Shown: positions 1-5,054 of the stretch, one piece after another
How positions within the stretch are numbered: position 1 is the first letter of the stretch
Layout of the letters: each line of letters opens with the position of its first letter
Source: Phycisphaerales bacterium
Lineage (GTDB): Bacteria; Planctomycetota; Phycisphaerae; Phycisphaerales; UBA1924
Direction of reading: 5' to 3'
Assembly (NCBI GenBank): GCA_030680655.1
Contig: JAUXUZ010000129.1
Location: 1-7,701 of the forward strand
Length of the DNA: 7,701 bases
Made by a program: the position numbers and the translations under genes
The notes under the pieces: model-generated
Databases searched by the model: none
What the model was told of the DNA's origin: nothing
The model's input: the letters and a program-made list of their open reading frames with translations, nothing else

Positions 1-488
1 GCGAGGGGAGGCCGGTGGCGCTGCTGCTGGTGGGGGACGGTCCGGAGCGGGCGGCGCTTGAGGCGCTGGCCGCGGCGAAGGGTGTGGCGTGCGTGTTCTA
101 CGGCGCGTGCTACGACGAGGCGGTGCTGTCGCGGCTGGTGATGATGTCGCGGTGCATTGTGGCGCCGGGCAAGGTGGGGCTGACGGCGATGACGGCCCTT
201 GCGTACGGGGTGCCGGTGGTCACGCACGGTGACGAAGAACGGCAGATGCCCGAGTGGGAGGCGGTGATCCCCGGCAAGACGGGCGCGCTGTTCAAGGAGG
301 GGGACGCGGCGGACCTGGCGCGTGCAGTCGGGGAGTGGACGCACGGGGAACCAGACGCCGCCGTTGCGCGGGCGTGCATAGAGATTATCGAACGCTTCTG
401 GAACGCGCCGATGCAGCGTCGGTGCATCGAGCGGTGCATCGACGGGAAACCGGCCGACGACCTGTTCTGGATGAAGGAGCCTGACTGA
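1..488 (+). CDS. Glycosyltransferase, GT4-like, C-terminal part (5' truncated by window)
   Basis: The frame is open to the left edge (first full codon at 3) and ends in TGA at 486-488, so only the C-terminal nucleotide-sugar-binding half of a GT-B glycosyltransferase is visible. The start of a Rossmann-type unit is seen as a hydrophobic strand followed by GDGPER (about 33-50), typical of GT4 enzymes. The donor-site segment APGKVGLTAMTALAYGVPVV (162-221) ends in the usual GxPVV strand. The common GT4 EX7E pair is not present there: the first Glu position falls in the PGKVGL stretch and the second is Thr/Ala. A QMPE motif (243-254) and a PGKTGALF turn (270-293) follow. It probably adds a sugar to a surface polysaccharide or lipid-linked glycan at the inner membrane. 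This role is inferred from the adjoining acyltransferase and galE. The exact sugar and linkage cannot be read. The C-terminal tail is cysteine-rich (CIE, RCIERCID). Confidence 0.8.
   Translation, partial: EGRPVALLLVGDGPERAALEALAAAKGVACVFYGACYDEAVLSRLVMMSRCIVAPGKVGLTAMTALAYGVPVVTHGDEERQMPEWEAVIPGKTGALFKEGDAADLARAVGEWTHGEPDAAVARACIEIIERFWNAPMQRRCIERCIDGKPADDLFWMKEPD
474..479 (+). promoter_or_regulatory. Shine-Dalgarno AAGGAG for the acyltransferase gene
   Basis: AAGGAG lies inside the end of the glycosyltransferase gene, 9 nt before the ATG at 489. It supports that start and translation from a shared polycistronic mRNA. Confidence 0.75.
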
Positions 489-1079
489 ATGGGCGCGGTA
501 TCGAACGGACTACGCGGGTTCCTGCGCGACCTCAAGGGGCTGCGCCGCTTCGTGCGCCGCGCGAAGATGTGGTACATCCGCAAGCGCTACGGGCTCAAGG
601 GTGTGCACCCTTCGTGCTACTTCCACTTCGGCTCGCGGTTGAGCCCGGACCTTGTCGCGCACGAGTTTGTGTTCATCAGCTACGGGTGCCAGGTCTGGCC
701 GCGGGTGGAGATCGGCGCGTACACGCTGCTGGCGCCGAACGTCAACATCGTGGGCGGCGATCACGTGATCGACCGGGTGGGCACGCCGATCATCTTCTCT
801 GGCCGGCCGAAGATGCCGCGGACGAAGATCGGGCGTGACTGCTGGTTGGGGACCAACACGGTGATCATGGCGGGCGTGACGATCGGCGACGGGAGCGTGG
901 TGGCGGCGGGGAGCGTGGTGACCAAGGACATCCCGGCGATGGAGGTGTGGGGCGGCGTGCCGGCGAAGAAGATCAAGGACCGGTTCGCGGAGGCGGGTGA
1001 CCGCGAGCGTCACGCGGCGATGCTGCGTGAGCCGCCGGTTGAGGGCGCGTATGTCGGGCCGTTCCGGCTGGAGGACTGA
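489..1079 (+). CDS. Acyltransferase, left-handed beta-helix (hexapeptide-repeat) family
   Basis: This 196-residue protein carries imperfect hexapeptide repeats of the left-handed parallel beta-helix fold, strongest at residues 112-145 (TKIGRDCWLG, TVIMAGVTIG, GSVVAAGSVV). They are followed by the family's closing motif GGVPAKKIKDRF (155-166). His92, in GGDHVID, sits where CoA-dependent acetyltransferases of the NodL/LacA/CatB type carry the catalytic histidine. A strongly basic segment (residues 9-33, eleven Arg/Lys) precedes the helix and may contact the membrane or a polyanionic glycan; this is inference. The likely reaction is transfer of an acetyl or similar acyl group from CoA to a sugar hydroxyl or amine. 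The ATG directly follows the upstream TGA with no gap and has a good Shine-Dalgarno. The context points to modification of a surface polysaccharide. The acceptor is unknown. Confidence 0.88.
   Translation: MGAVSNGLRGFLRDLKGLRRFVRRAKMWYIRKRYGLKGVHPSCYFHFGSRLSPDLVAHEFVFISYGCQVWPRVEIGAYTLLAPNVNIVGGDHVIDRVGTPIIFSGRPKMPRTKIGRDCWLGTNTVIMAGVTIGDGSVVAAGSVVTKDIPAMEVWGGVPAKKIKDRFAEAGDRERHAAMLREPPVEGAYVGPFRLED
1070..1074 (+). promoter_or_regulatory. Shine-Dalgarno GGAGG supporting the galE GTG start
   Basis: GGAGG ends 10 nt before the GTG at 1085 and lies within the last codons of the acyltransferase gene. It favours the GTG over the in-frame ATG at 1112, which has only a weak GGGTGGT upstream. Confidence 0.6.
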
Positions 1080-1084
1080 GTCAC

Positions 1085-2134
1085 GTGGGCAACGCGGGCG
1101 ACAGGGTGGTGATGGTGACCGGCGGCGCCGGGTACATCGGTGCGCACGCGGTACTGCGCCTGCTGCGCGACGGGTGGGAGGTGGTCGTTGTTGACCGCAT
1201 GATCCCCGGGCGGGCGAACCCCGCGGGGCTTGAGGCGATCAGGAGGGCCGAGCCGGCCGCGTCGGCGCGGCTGCACGTGGTGAACGTTGACGTGGCGGAC
1301 GGGCCGGCGGTGCGGCGCGTGTTCGAGGAGCACCGCTGCGCGAGCGTGCTGCACTTTGCGGGGCTGGCGTACGTCGCCGAGAGCGTGGGGAAGCCGGTTG
1401 AGTACTACGTCGAGAACGTGTCAAAGGGGGTCCGGTTCATCGAGACGGCGGTGGCCTGCGGGGTGAAGCGTCTGGTGGTGAGCAGCAGCTGCACGGTCTA
1501 CGGCGAGCCGGACGCAGCGAGCCTGCCTGTGCGTGAGGGTGACCAGATGCACCCCACGCACCCGTACGGGACGAGCAAGTGGATGCTGGAGCGGATCGTG
1601 CGCCACACCGTTGACGCGAACCCGTCGATGGGGGCGTGCTGCCTGCGGTACTTCAACGTGGCCGGGTGCGATCGTTCCGGGGTGCTCGGCGAGGTGCACG
1701 AGCCCGAGACGCACGTGATCCCGATCATCCTGCGCTGCCTGGCGGGGCGCTGGCCCGGGACGAACAACGTGTTCTTCATCTTCGGCGATGACTTTTCGAC
1801 GCACGACGGCACGGCGGTGCGGGACTACGTGCACGTTGACGATGTGATCGATGCGCACGTGCGGGCGCTGGGGGTGATCAGGCCGGGCTTGACGCTGGCG
1901 TACAACCTGGGCCTTGGGAAGGGCGTGAGCATCCGCGAGTTGATCGGCGCGTGCGAGCGCGTGACGGGCAAGCGGCTGGATGTGCGCGTGGGGGCGCGGC
2001 GGCCGGGCGATGCACCGATGCTGTGGGCAGACGCTTCGCTGGCCCGGGCCGAGCTGGGGTGGACGCCCGCGGTTGGCACGGTGGAGGAGATGGTCGAGAG
2101 CGCGTGGCGGTGGATGAGCGGGCAGCCGAAGTGA
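1085..2134 (+). CDS. galE: UDP-glucose 4-epimerase
   Basis: This 349-residue protein is an extended short-chain dehydrogenase of normal GalE length. The N-terminal NAD-binding motif GGAGYIG is at 13-19. The catalytic triad is visible: Ser135 in SSSCTVYG, and Tyr161 with Lys165 in YGTSK. GalE-specific segments follow: LRYFNVAGC (187-195), HVIP (210-213), FGDDFSTHDGTAVRDYVHVDD (233-253) and a C-terminal RRPGDAP (305-311). It interconverts UDP-glucose and UDP-galactose in the cytoplasm through a 4-keto intermediate with bound NAD. UDP-GlcNAc/GalNAc activity cannot be excluded. It lies 5 nt after the acyltransferase stop, so the three genes almost certainly share a transcript and galE supplies donor sugar for the polysaccharide. 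The GTG start at 1085 is chosen for its GGAGG; an ATG at 1112 would remove nine residues before the Rossmann strand. Confidence 0.95.
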   Translation: MGNAGDRVVMVTGGAGYIGAHAVLRLLRDGWEVVVVDRMIPGRANPAGLEAIRRAEPAASARLHVVNVDVADGPAVRRVFEEHRCASVLHFAGLAYVAESVGKPVEYYVENVSKGVRFIETAVACGVKRLVVSSSCTVYGEPDAASLPVREGDQMHPTHPYGTSKWMLERIVRHTVDANPSMGACCLRYFNVAGCDRSGVLGEVHEPETHVIPIILRCLAGRWPGTNNVFFIFGDDFSTHDGTAVRDYVHVDDVIDAHVRALGVIRPGLTLAYNLGLGKGVSIRELIGACERVTGKRLDVRVGARRPGDAPMLWADASLARAELGWTPAVGTVEEMVESAWRWMSGQPK

Positions 2135-2154
2135 CACCCGCCGGGCGCGCGCCT

Positions 2155-2160
2155 TACCGT
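2155..2160 (+). promoter_or_regulatory. Predicted -10 box TACCGT, leaderless promoter of the zinc-ribbon gene
   Basis: TACCGT ends 5 nt before the ATG at 2166, so transcription would start at or next to the start codon. A -35-like GTGACA (2131-2136) lies 18 nt upstream, across the galE stop codon. No Shine-Dalgarno is seen. The same hexamer at the same distance precedes pyrE. Confidence 0.5.
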
Positions 2161-2165
2161 ACAGC

Positions 2166-2468
2166 ATGGGTGACGGTCGATTCCCGATCAAACGTCGCGG
2201 GGTAGACGGCGAGGTCGTACGGTCGCAGCCGCCGGTCGCGCGGGCGGACGAGCGCGACGGCGGCCCCAGCGCTGACGACCTGGAGAAGTTCGGCGGGGTG
2301 ACCCGCGGCTGCCCATCGTGCGGCAAAGAGGTCTACGACGACGCCGTCTCCTGCTACCACTGCGGGGCGGACCTGGAGACGCCGCGTCACGCGCAGATGC
2401 CGAAGGTGTGGATCGTGGTCGTGGTGCTGCTGCTGATCGCCGGGCTTGTCTACATGTTCACGCGGTGA
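2166..2468 (+). CDS. Small zinc-ribbon protein with C-terminal membrane anchor
   Basis: This is a 100-residue protein in three parts. Residues 1-42 are hydrophilic and probably disordered. Residues 49-66 form a treble-clef/zinc-ribbon motif, CPSC-x10-CYHC, with four presumed zinc ligands (Cys49, Cys52, Cys63, Cys66). Residues 81-97 are one hydrophobic helix (VWIVVVVLLLIAGLVYMF), followed by three residues. There is no signal peptide, so the likely topology is tail-anchored with the ribbon in the cytoplasm. Ribbons of this type occur in many uncharacterised bacterial membrane proteins, and no specific function can be assigned. The gene starts 31 nt after galE, appears to have its own promoter, and lacks a Shine-Dalgarno. 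Its last 11 nt overlap the end of the convergent pyrE. Both cysteine pairs and the helix in one short frame make a real gene likely. Confidence 0.8.
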   Translation: MGDGRFPIKRRGVDGEVVRSQPPVARADERDGGPSADDLEKFGGVTRGCPSCGKEVYDDAVSCYHCGADLETPRHAQMPKVWIVVVVLLLIAGLVYMFTR

Positions 2469-3033
2469 TGCCCAGATCGGCCTTGGTGAAGAGCGCTTCG
2501 AACCGAACCCCGGTCTTTTCGATGTTCTCGCGTGCCCCTTCCTGGCGGTCGATGGTGGCGATGACCGCCAGCACGTTGGCGCCGAGGCTCTGGAGTTCGG
2601 CGACGGCCTCGAGGGCCTGGCCGCCGGTGGTGGCGACATCCTCGACGAAGACGACGTTATCGCCGTTGTTGAGCGTGCCCTCGGTCCGCTTGGCGGTGCC
2701 GTAGTCCTTCTTGGCGTTGCGGATGAAGATCGACGGCAAGCCGGTCGCCAGCGACGCGACGGTCACCAGCGGGATGCCACCGAGTTCTGCGCCGGCCAGG
2801 CGATGGACGCCGCCCGGGTTCGCAGCGCCGATCGCGGCGATCCTGGCCGCGAAGAGCTTCCCAAGCGGCTCGAGCACGGCCGGCTTGGTCGAGAAGAGGT
2901 ACTTGTCGATGTAGAAGCTGCTGGTACGTCCGGATCGGAGGGTGAAGGTCCCGCGGAGGACGCAGGCGTCGGCGATCGCCCGTGCGAGGTCGATGTGGGT
3001 GGGTGCGGTGGGGGGCGTGGGGGTGCTGGGCAT
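2458..3033 (-). CDS. pyrE: Orotate phosphoribosyltransferase
   Basis: This 191-residue enzyme is of normal PyrE length. It converts orotate and PRPP to orotidine 5'-monophosphate plus pyrophosphate, the fifth step of de novo UMP synthesis, in the cytoplasm. The PRPP-binding signature VVFVEDVATTGG is at 127-138, with the acidic pair Glu131-Asp132. Family blocks are also seen: FTLRSGRTSSFYIDK (30-44), AGAELGGIPLV (80-90), and IRNAKKDYGT (104-113) with the mobile-loop Arg and Lys residues. The start is ATG (complement of 3031-3033), with no Shine-Dalgarno and a TACCGT box 5 nt upstream, so a leaderless mRNA is likely. The stop codon region overlaps the convergent zinc-ribbon gene by 11 nt. It is not in an operon with other pyr genes; pyrB lies 2 kb away on the opposite strand. 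Confidence 0.94.
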   Translation of the reverse strand: MPSTPTPPTAPTHIDLARAIADACVLRGTFTLRSGRTSSFYIDKYLFSTKPAVLEPLGKLFAARIAAIGAANPGGVHRLAGAELGGIPLVTVASLATGLPSIFIRNAKKDYGTAKRTEGTLNNGDNVVFVEDVATTGGQALEAVAELQSLGANVLAVIATIDRQEGARENIEKTGVRFEALFTKADLGITA

Positions 3034-3038
3034 GGGCG

Positions 3039-3044
3039 ACGGTA
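3039..3044 (-). promoter_or_regulatory. Predicted -10 box TACCGT, leaderless promoter of pyrE
   Basis: On the minus strand TACCGT ends 5 nt before the pyrE ATG. The spacer is CG-rich with no Shine-Dalgarno. No convincing -35 hexamer is seen 15-19 nt upstream. Hexamer and spacing are identical to those before the zinc-ribbon gene. Confidence 0.5.
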
Positions 3045-3169
3045 GGATTTGGGTGCCTGTGCGGCAGGAATCGGGCGAAGTGCGGGCGCGGGTTTGGTCG
3101 ATGGTGGGGTGTGGGGCTGAAACCCTCGCTGGCCGCGGGCGTACGCAGGTGAGGGATCGATGCCCGGTT

Positions 3170-3175
3170 TACGGT
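3170..3175 (+). promoter_or_regulatory. Predicted -10 box TACGGT for the 3198 gene
   Basis: TACGGT lies 22 nt before the ATG at 3198 and predicts a short leader of about 15 nt that contains the Shine-Dalgarno. No strong -35 hexamer is visible. Confidence 0.4.
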
Positions 3176-3187
3176 GATGGTCTCGAC

Positions 3188-3194
3188 GAGGTGA
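3188..3194 (+). promoter_or_regulatory. Shine-Dalgarno GAGGTGA for the 3198 gene
   Basis: GAGGTGA is a seven-base perfect complement to the canonical 16S rRNA 3' end. It ends 3 nt before the ATG and contrasts with neighbouring genes that have no ribosome binding site. Confidence 0.75.
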
Positions 3195-3197
3195 ACC

Positions 3198-4046
3198 ATG
3201 AACACGAAGCTGATCGCGGTGCTGGCAACGGGGTTGATCGCGTGCGCAGCGTCGGCGCAGGCCGAGAAGGGTTCGCCGCCACCGCCGGAGCGGTCGCCGC
3301 TGTCGGGTCCACGTGTGCCAGATCGAACGGGCAAGCCGACGCTGGTGCAGCGCAGCGCTGACGGCAAGGTCGTCCGCCTTGACGAGTGGCCGGCGCTGGC
3401 GGCCGTGCGGAAGCTGAAACTGGACGAGAAGACGCAGGCGGCGGTCACCAAGGTTGAGGTGGAGCAGGCGCAGGCGATGGACAAGTTCCTCAGCGGGAAT
3501 CTGCCCGCGGTCGCGGCGTTGGCCAACCCCTTCCAGAGCGGCGACGCTAAGGCCGGTCTGGCGGGCGTCCGCAAGCTGCGTCAGGACCACCCGGTCTTCG
3601 CCGAGCGGGAGCTGCTGCTGCAGCGGATGAGCGAGCTGCTGCCGAAGGAGCAGCAGACCGAGCTGCGCCTGATGGTTGAGGAGTACTGGAACGCGCTGGT
3701 CCAGGAGGAGGCCGAGGCGGCTAAGGCGCGCGGCGAGAAGAGCAGCCCCGGCAAGGTCGCGAGCGCCGAGGCGCTGCGGATGCTCGGACAGGACATCAAG
3801 GCGAGCTATGAGCGGGTGATCGGCCAGCGGGTGAAGGACTTTGACTCGCTGATCAAGGCGCTGGGCCTGACCCCCGAGCAAGAGAGCCGCGTGCGCAGGA
3901 TTGCCGACGATTCGTTCGCCCGGGCGAAGGGGAACCCCGAGAAGGTTAATAAGGTTGACGTGTTCTGGAAGATCTGGAGGGAGCTGGACGCGCGCCAGCG
4001 TGACGCGCTGTTTGAGCACATCAAGCGCGAGCAGGGTGAGAAGTGA
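3198..4046 (+). CDS. Exported alpha-helical protein of unknown function (paralogue 1)
   Basis: This 282-residue protein has an N-terminal export signal: Lys4, then a hydrophobic core at residues 5-19. Two processing sites are possible: a lipobox-like LIAC ending at Cys16, which would make a lipoprotein, or signal peptidase I cleavage after AQA at 22. A short proline-rich linker (27-45) leads to a domain that looks entirely helical, rich in Lys, Glu, Ala and Leu, with EQQTELRLMVEEYW (151-164) and LGLTPEQESRVRRIADDSF (222-240). The LTPEQ segment resembles the LTxxQ motif of Spy/CpxP-type periplasmic proteins, but this is a weak hint rather than an assignment. A strong Shine-Dalgarno fixes the start. 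The next gene encodes a similarly organised protein that aligns along most of its length, suggesting tandem duplication. The protein acts in the periplasm or at a membrane surface; its function is unknown. Confidence 0.82.
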   Translation: MNTKLIAVLATGLIACAASAQAEKGSPPPPERSPLSGPRVPDRTGKPTLVQRSADGKVVRLDEWPALAAVRKLKLDEKTQAAVTKVEVEQAQAMDKFLSGNLPAVAALANPFQSGDAKAGLAGVRKLRQDHPVFAERELLLQRMSELLPKEQQTELRLMVEEYWNALVQEEAEAAKARGEKSSPGKVASAEALRMLGQDIKASYERVIGQRVKDFDSLIKALGLTPEQESRVRRIADDSFARAKGNPEKVNKVDVFWKIWRELDARQRDALFEHIKREQGEK

Positions 4047-4065
4047 GCCGCGCCGGTCAACGAGC

Positions 4066-4071
4066 TAGAGT
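4066..4071 (+). promoter_or_regulatory. Predicted -10 box TAGAGT for the 4102 gene
   Basis: TAGAGT lies 30 nt before the ATG at 4102 in the 55-nt gap between the two exported-protein genes. It predicts a leader of about 24 nt with a Shine-Dalgarno. Read-through from the upstream gene is also possible. Confidence 0.35.
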
Positions 4072-4090
4072 TTCGTCTCCGCACAACGAC

Positions 4091-4096
4091 AAGGGA
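4091..4096 (+). promoter_or_regulatory. Shine-Dalgarno AAGGGA for the 4102 gene
   Basis: AAGGGA ends 5 nt before the ATG at 4102, in a purine-rich stretch, and supports that start. Confidence 0.65.
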
Positions 4097-4101
4097 AAGC
4101 A

Positions 4102-5019
4102 ATGAACAAGGTCTTCGCGATAGTGGTGTTGTCGTCAGTCCCCGCCATGCTCTCTGCGCAGGTGGTCACGCCGGTGCCGGCCAAGACGGTCCCCGCGCCG
4201 GCGTGGACGCCGCCGCCGGTGCCCGCGCCGCTGCCCCCGCCCCCGCCCGAGCCCGACGTCCCGGCCCCGAACATCGTCGTCCGCGATGCCGACGGCTGGG
4301 TGGTGTGGCCGTCGAAGCCGTTCGAGCAGGTCGTGATCGAGGCGGTGCCGATGGACGAGGGGCAGAAGCGCTCGTGGATCGAGAAGTGGAACGCCCGCGC
4401 GGCCCAGCAGGACGAGGCGATCGTCAAAAACCTGGACCAGGCGTTCCAGTTGCACGCCGCGATCCAGGGGCTCGACACCGTCAACGAGCTGGGCCAGCTC
4501 ATCTCGCTCGCCGAGCCGATGAAGCCGCTGGTGCAGCAGCCGGGCATCGAGCAGTTCGTCAAGACGACGCAGATCTTCCGGGCCAAGCAGCAGACCGCGT
4601 TCGCCGAGGGTGTGAAGCACTTCCGGGCGCAGACGCTCGCAGACTTGAACAAGCGCGTGGGCGACGACAGGAACAAGCTCATCATCGTCAAGTCGCGCGA
4701 GAGCATCAGGGACCGCTCGTCGGAGGCGATGGCGGCGTTTGAGCGCATGGCGGGCGAGCTGGCGTCGAGCTGGGCCAAGGTGAAGGACACGCTGGGCCTG
4801 TCAGGTGACTTCGCCGAGGGTGAGGCGCTGGCGGCCAAGGCGACCGACGCCAATGGCCGGGCGGCCGCGGGGATCGCGCTTCTCAAGGCTGTTCCGGCGG
4901 ATCGCCGCGCGGAGGTGCTGGGCACGTTCCGCACGCCGATGCCCCCGCCCCCGAAGCCGCCGGTGGACCCGGCCGTGAAGGGGGCCGAGCTCCCGGCTGT
5001 GCCGGCGCAGAAGAAGTAA
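4102..5019 (+). CDS. Exported proline-rich, alpha-helical protein of unknown function (paralogue 2)
   Basis: This is a 305-residue protein. Residues 1-19 form a signal peptide (Lys3, hydrophobic core 4-17) with probable cleavage after LSA, before Gln20. A proline-rich extended segment follows (residues 23-56, including a run of PPPPPEP). The central region (60-275) appears helical. A second proline-rich tail (279-302) ends in two lysines. The central domain aligns with the upstream protein. DADGWVV (62-68) matches SADGKVV (53-59), and MDE (84-86) matches LDE (75-77) at identical spacing. AKQQT, AFERMAG and LGLS line up with PKEQQT, SYERVIG and LGLT. The two genes therefore look like a diverged tandem pair. 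Function is unknown; the proline-rich arms suggest a spacer through periplasm or cell wall, which is inference. The ATG is supported by AAGGGA. Confidence 0.82.
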   Translation: MNKVFAIVVLSSVPAMLSAQVVTPVPAKTVPAPAWTPPPVPAPLPPPPPEPDVPAPNIVVRDADGWVVWPSKPFEQVVIEAVPMDEGQKRSWIEKWNARAAQQDEAIVKNLDQAFQLHAAIQGLDTVNELGQLISLAEPMKPLVQQPGIEQFVKTTQIFRAKQQTAFAEGVKHFRAQTLADLNKRVGDDRNKLIIVKSRESIRDRSSEAMAAFERMAGELASSWAKVKDTLGLSGDFAEGEALAAKATDANGRAAAGIALLKAVPADRRAEVLGTFRTPMPPPPKPPVDPAVKGAELPAVPAQKK

Positions 5020-5043
5020 TCGGAGGCCGGCCGCGCGCACCGC

Positions 5044-5049
5044 TACGAT
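5044..5049 (+). promoter_or_regulatory. Predicted -10 box TACGAT upstream of pyrB
   Basis: TACGAT ends 5 nt before the GTG at 5055, the same spacing as the zinc-ribbon and pyrE boxes. It predicts either a leaderless pyrB mRNA starting at this GTG, or a leader of about 54 nt if translation begins at the GTG at 5109. Confidence 0.45.
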
Positions 5050-5054
5050 GCGGC

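Larger units (their letters stand above)
3034..3197. other. Divergent intergenic region between pyrE and the first exported-protein gene
   Basis: At 164 nt this is the longest non-coding stretch in the window. It carries a pyrE -10-like box at the left (minus strand). At the right are a -10-like box and Shine-Dalgarno for the 3198 gene (plus strand). The middle (about 3060-3160) shows no clear inverted repeat, operator or riboswitch-like structure that I can recognise. Confidence 0.6.

Noticed and set aside
421..442. Tandem 12-nt repeat of GGTGCATCGA near the end of the glycosyltransferase gene
   Set aside because: It encodes RCIE-RCID in frame, only two copies are present, and nothing comparable occurs elsewhere. 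It is most simply a coding-sequence micro-duplication.
2135..2153. GGCGCGCGCC palindrome after galE as a terminator or operator
   Set aside because: It is a ten-base GC palindrome without a loop or T tract, common by chance in such DNA. The adjacent sequence is better explained as the promoter of the zinc-ribbon gene.
1421..2326. A 301-codon minus-strand frame opposite galE
   Set aside because: It has Arg/His/Pro-rich low complexity, no motif and no ribosome binding site, and galE on the other strand has complete catalytic motifs.
2763..4019. A 418-codon open frame on the minus strand, longer than the gene opposite it
   Set aside because: It is low-complexity (Arg/His/Leu/Pro) with no recognisable domain, and it runs over both pyrE in another frame and the 3198 gene. 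The opposite strand has a signal peptide, a perfect Shine-Dalgarno and a paralogue, so this is a GC-rich shadow frame.
5019..5042. GGCCGGCC palindrome and GC-rich stretch after the 4102 gene as an intrinsic terminator
   Set aside because: The self-complementary run is short with no loop and no T tract follows, so it is expected by chance at this GC content.
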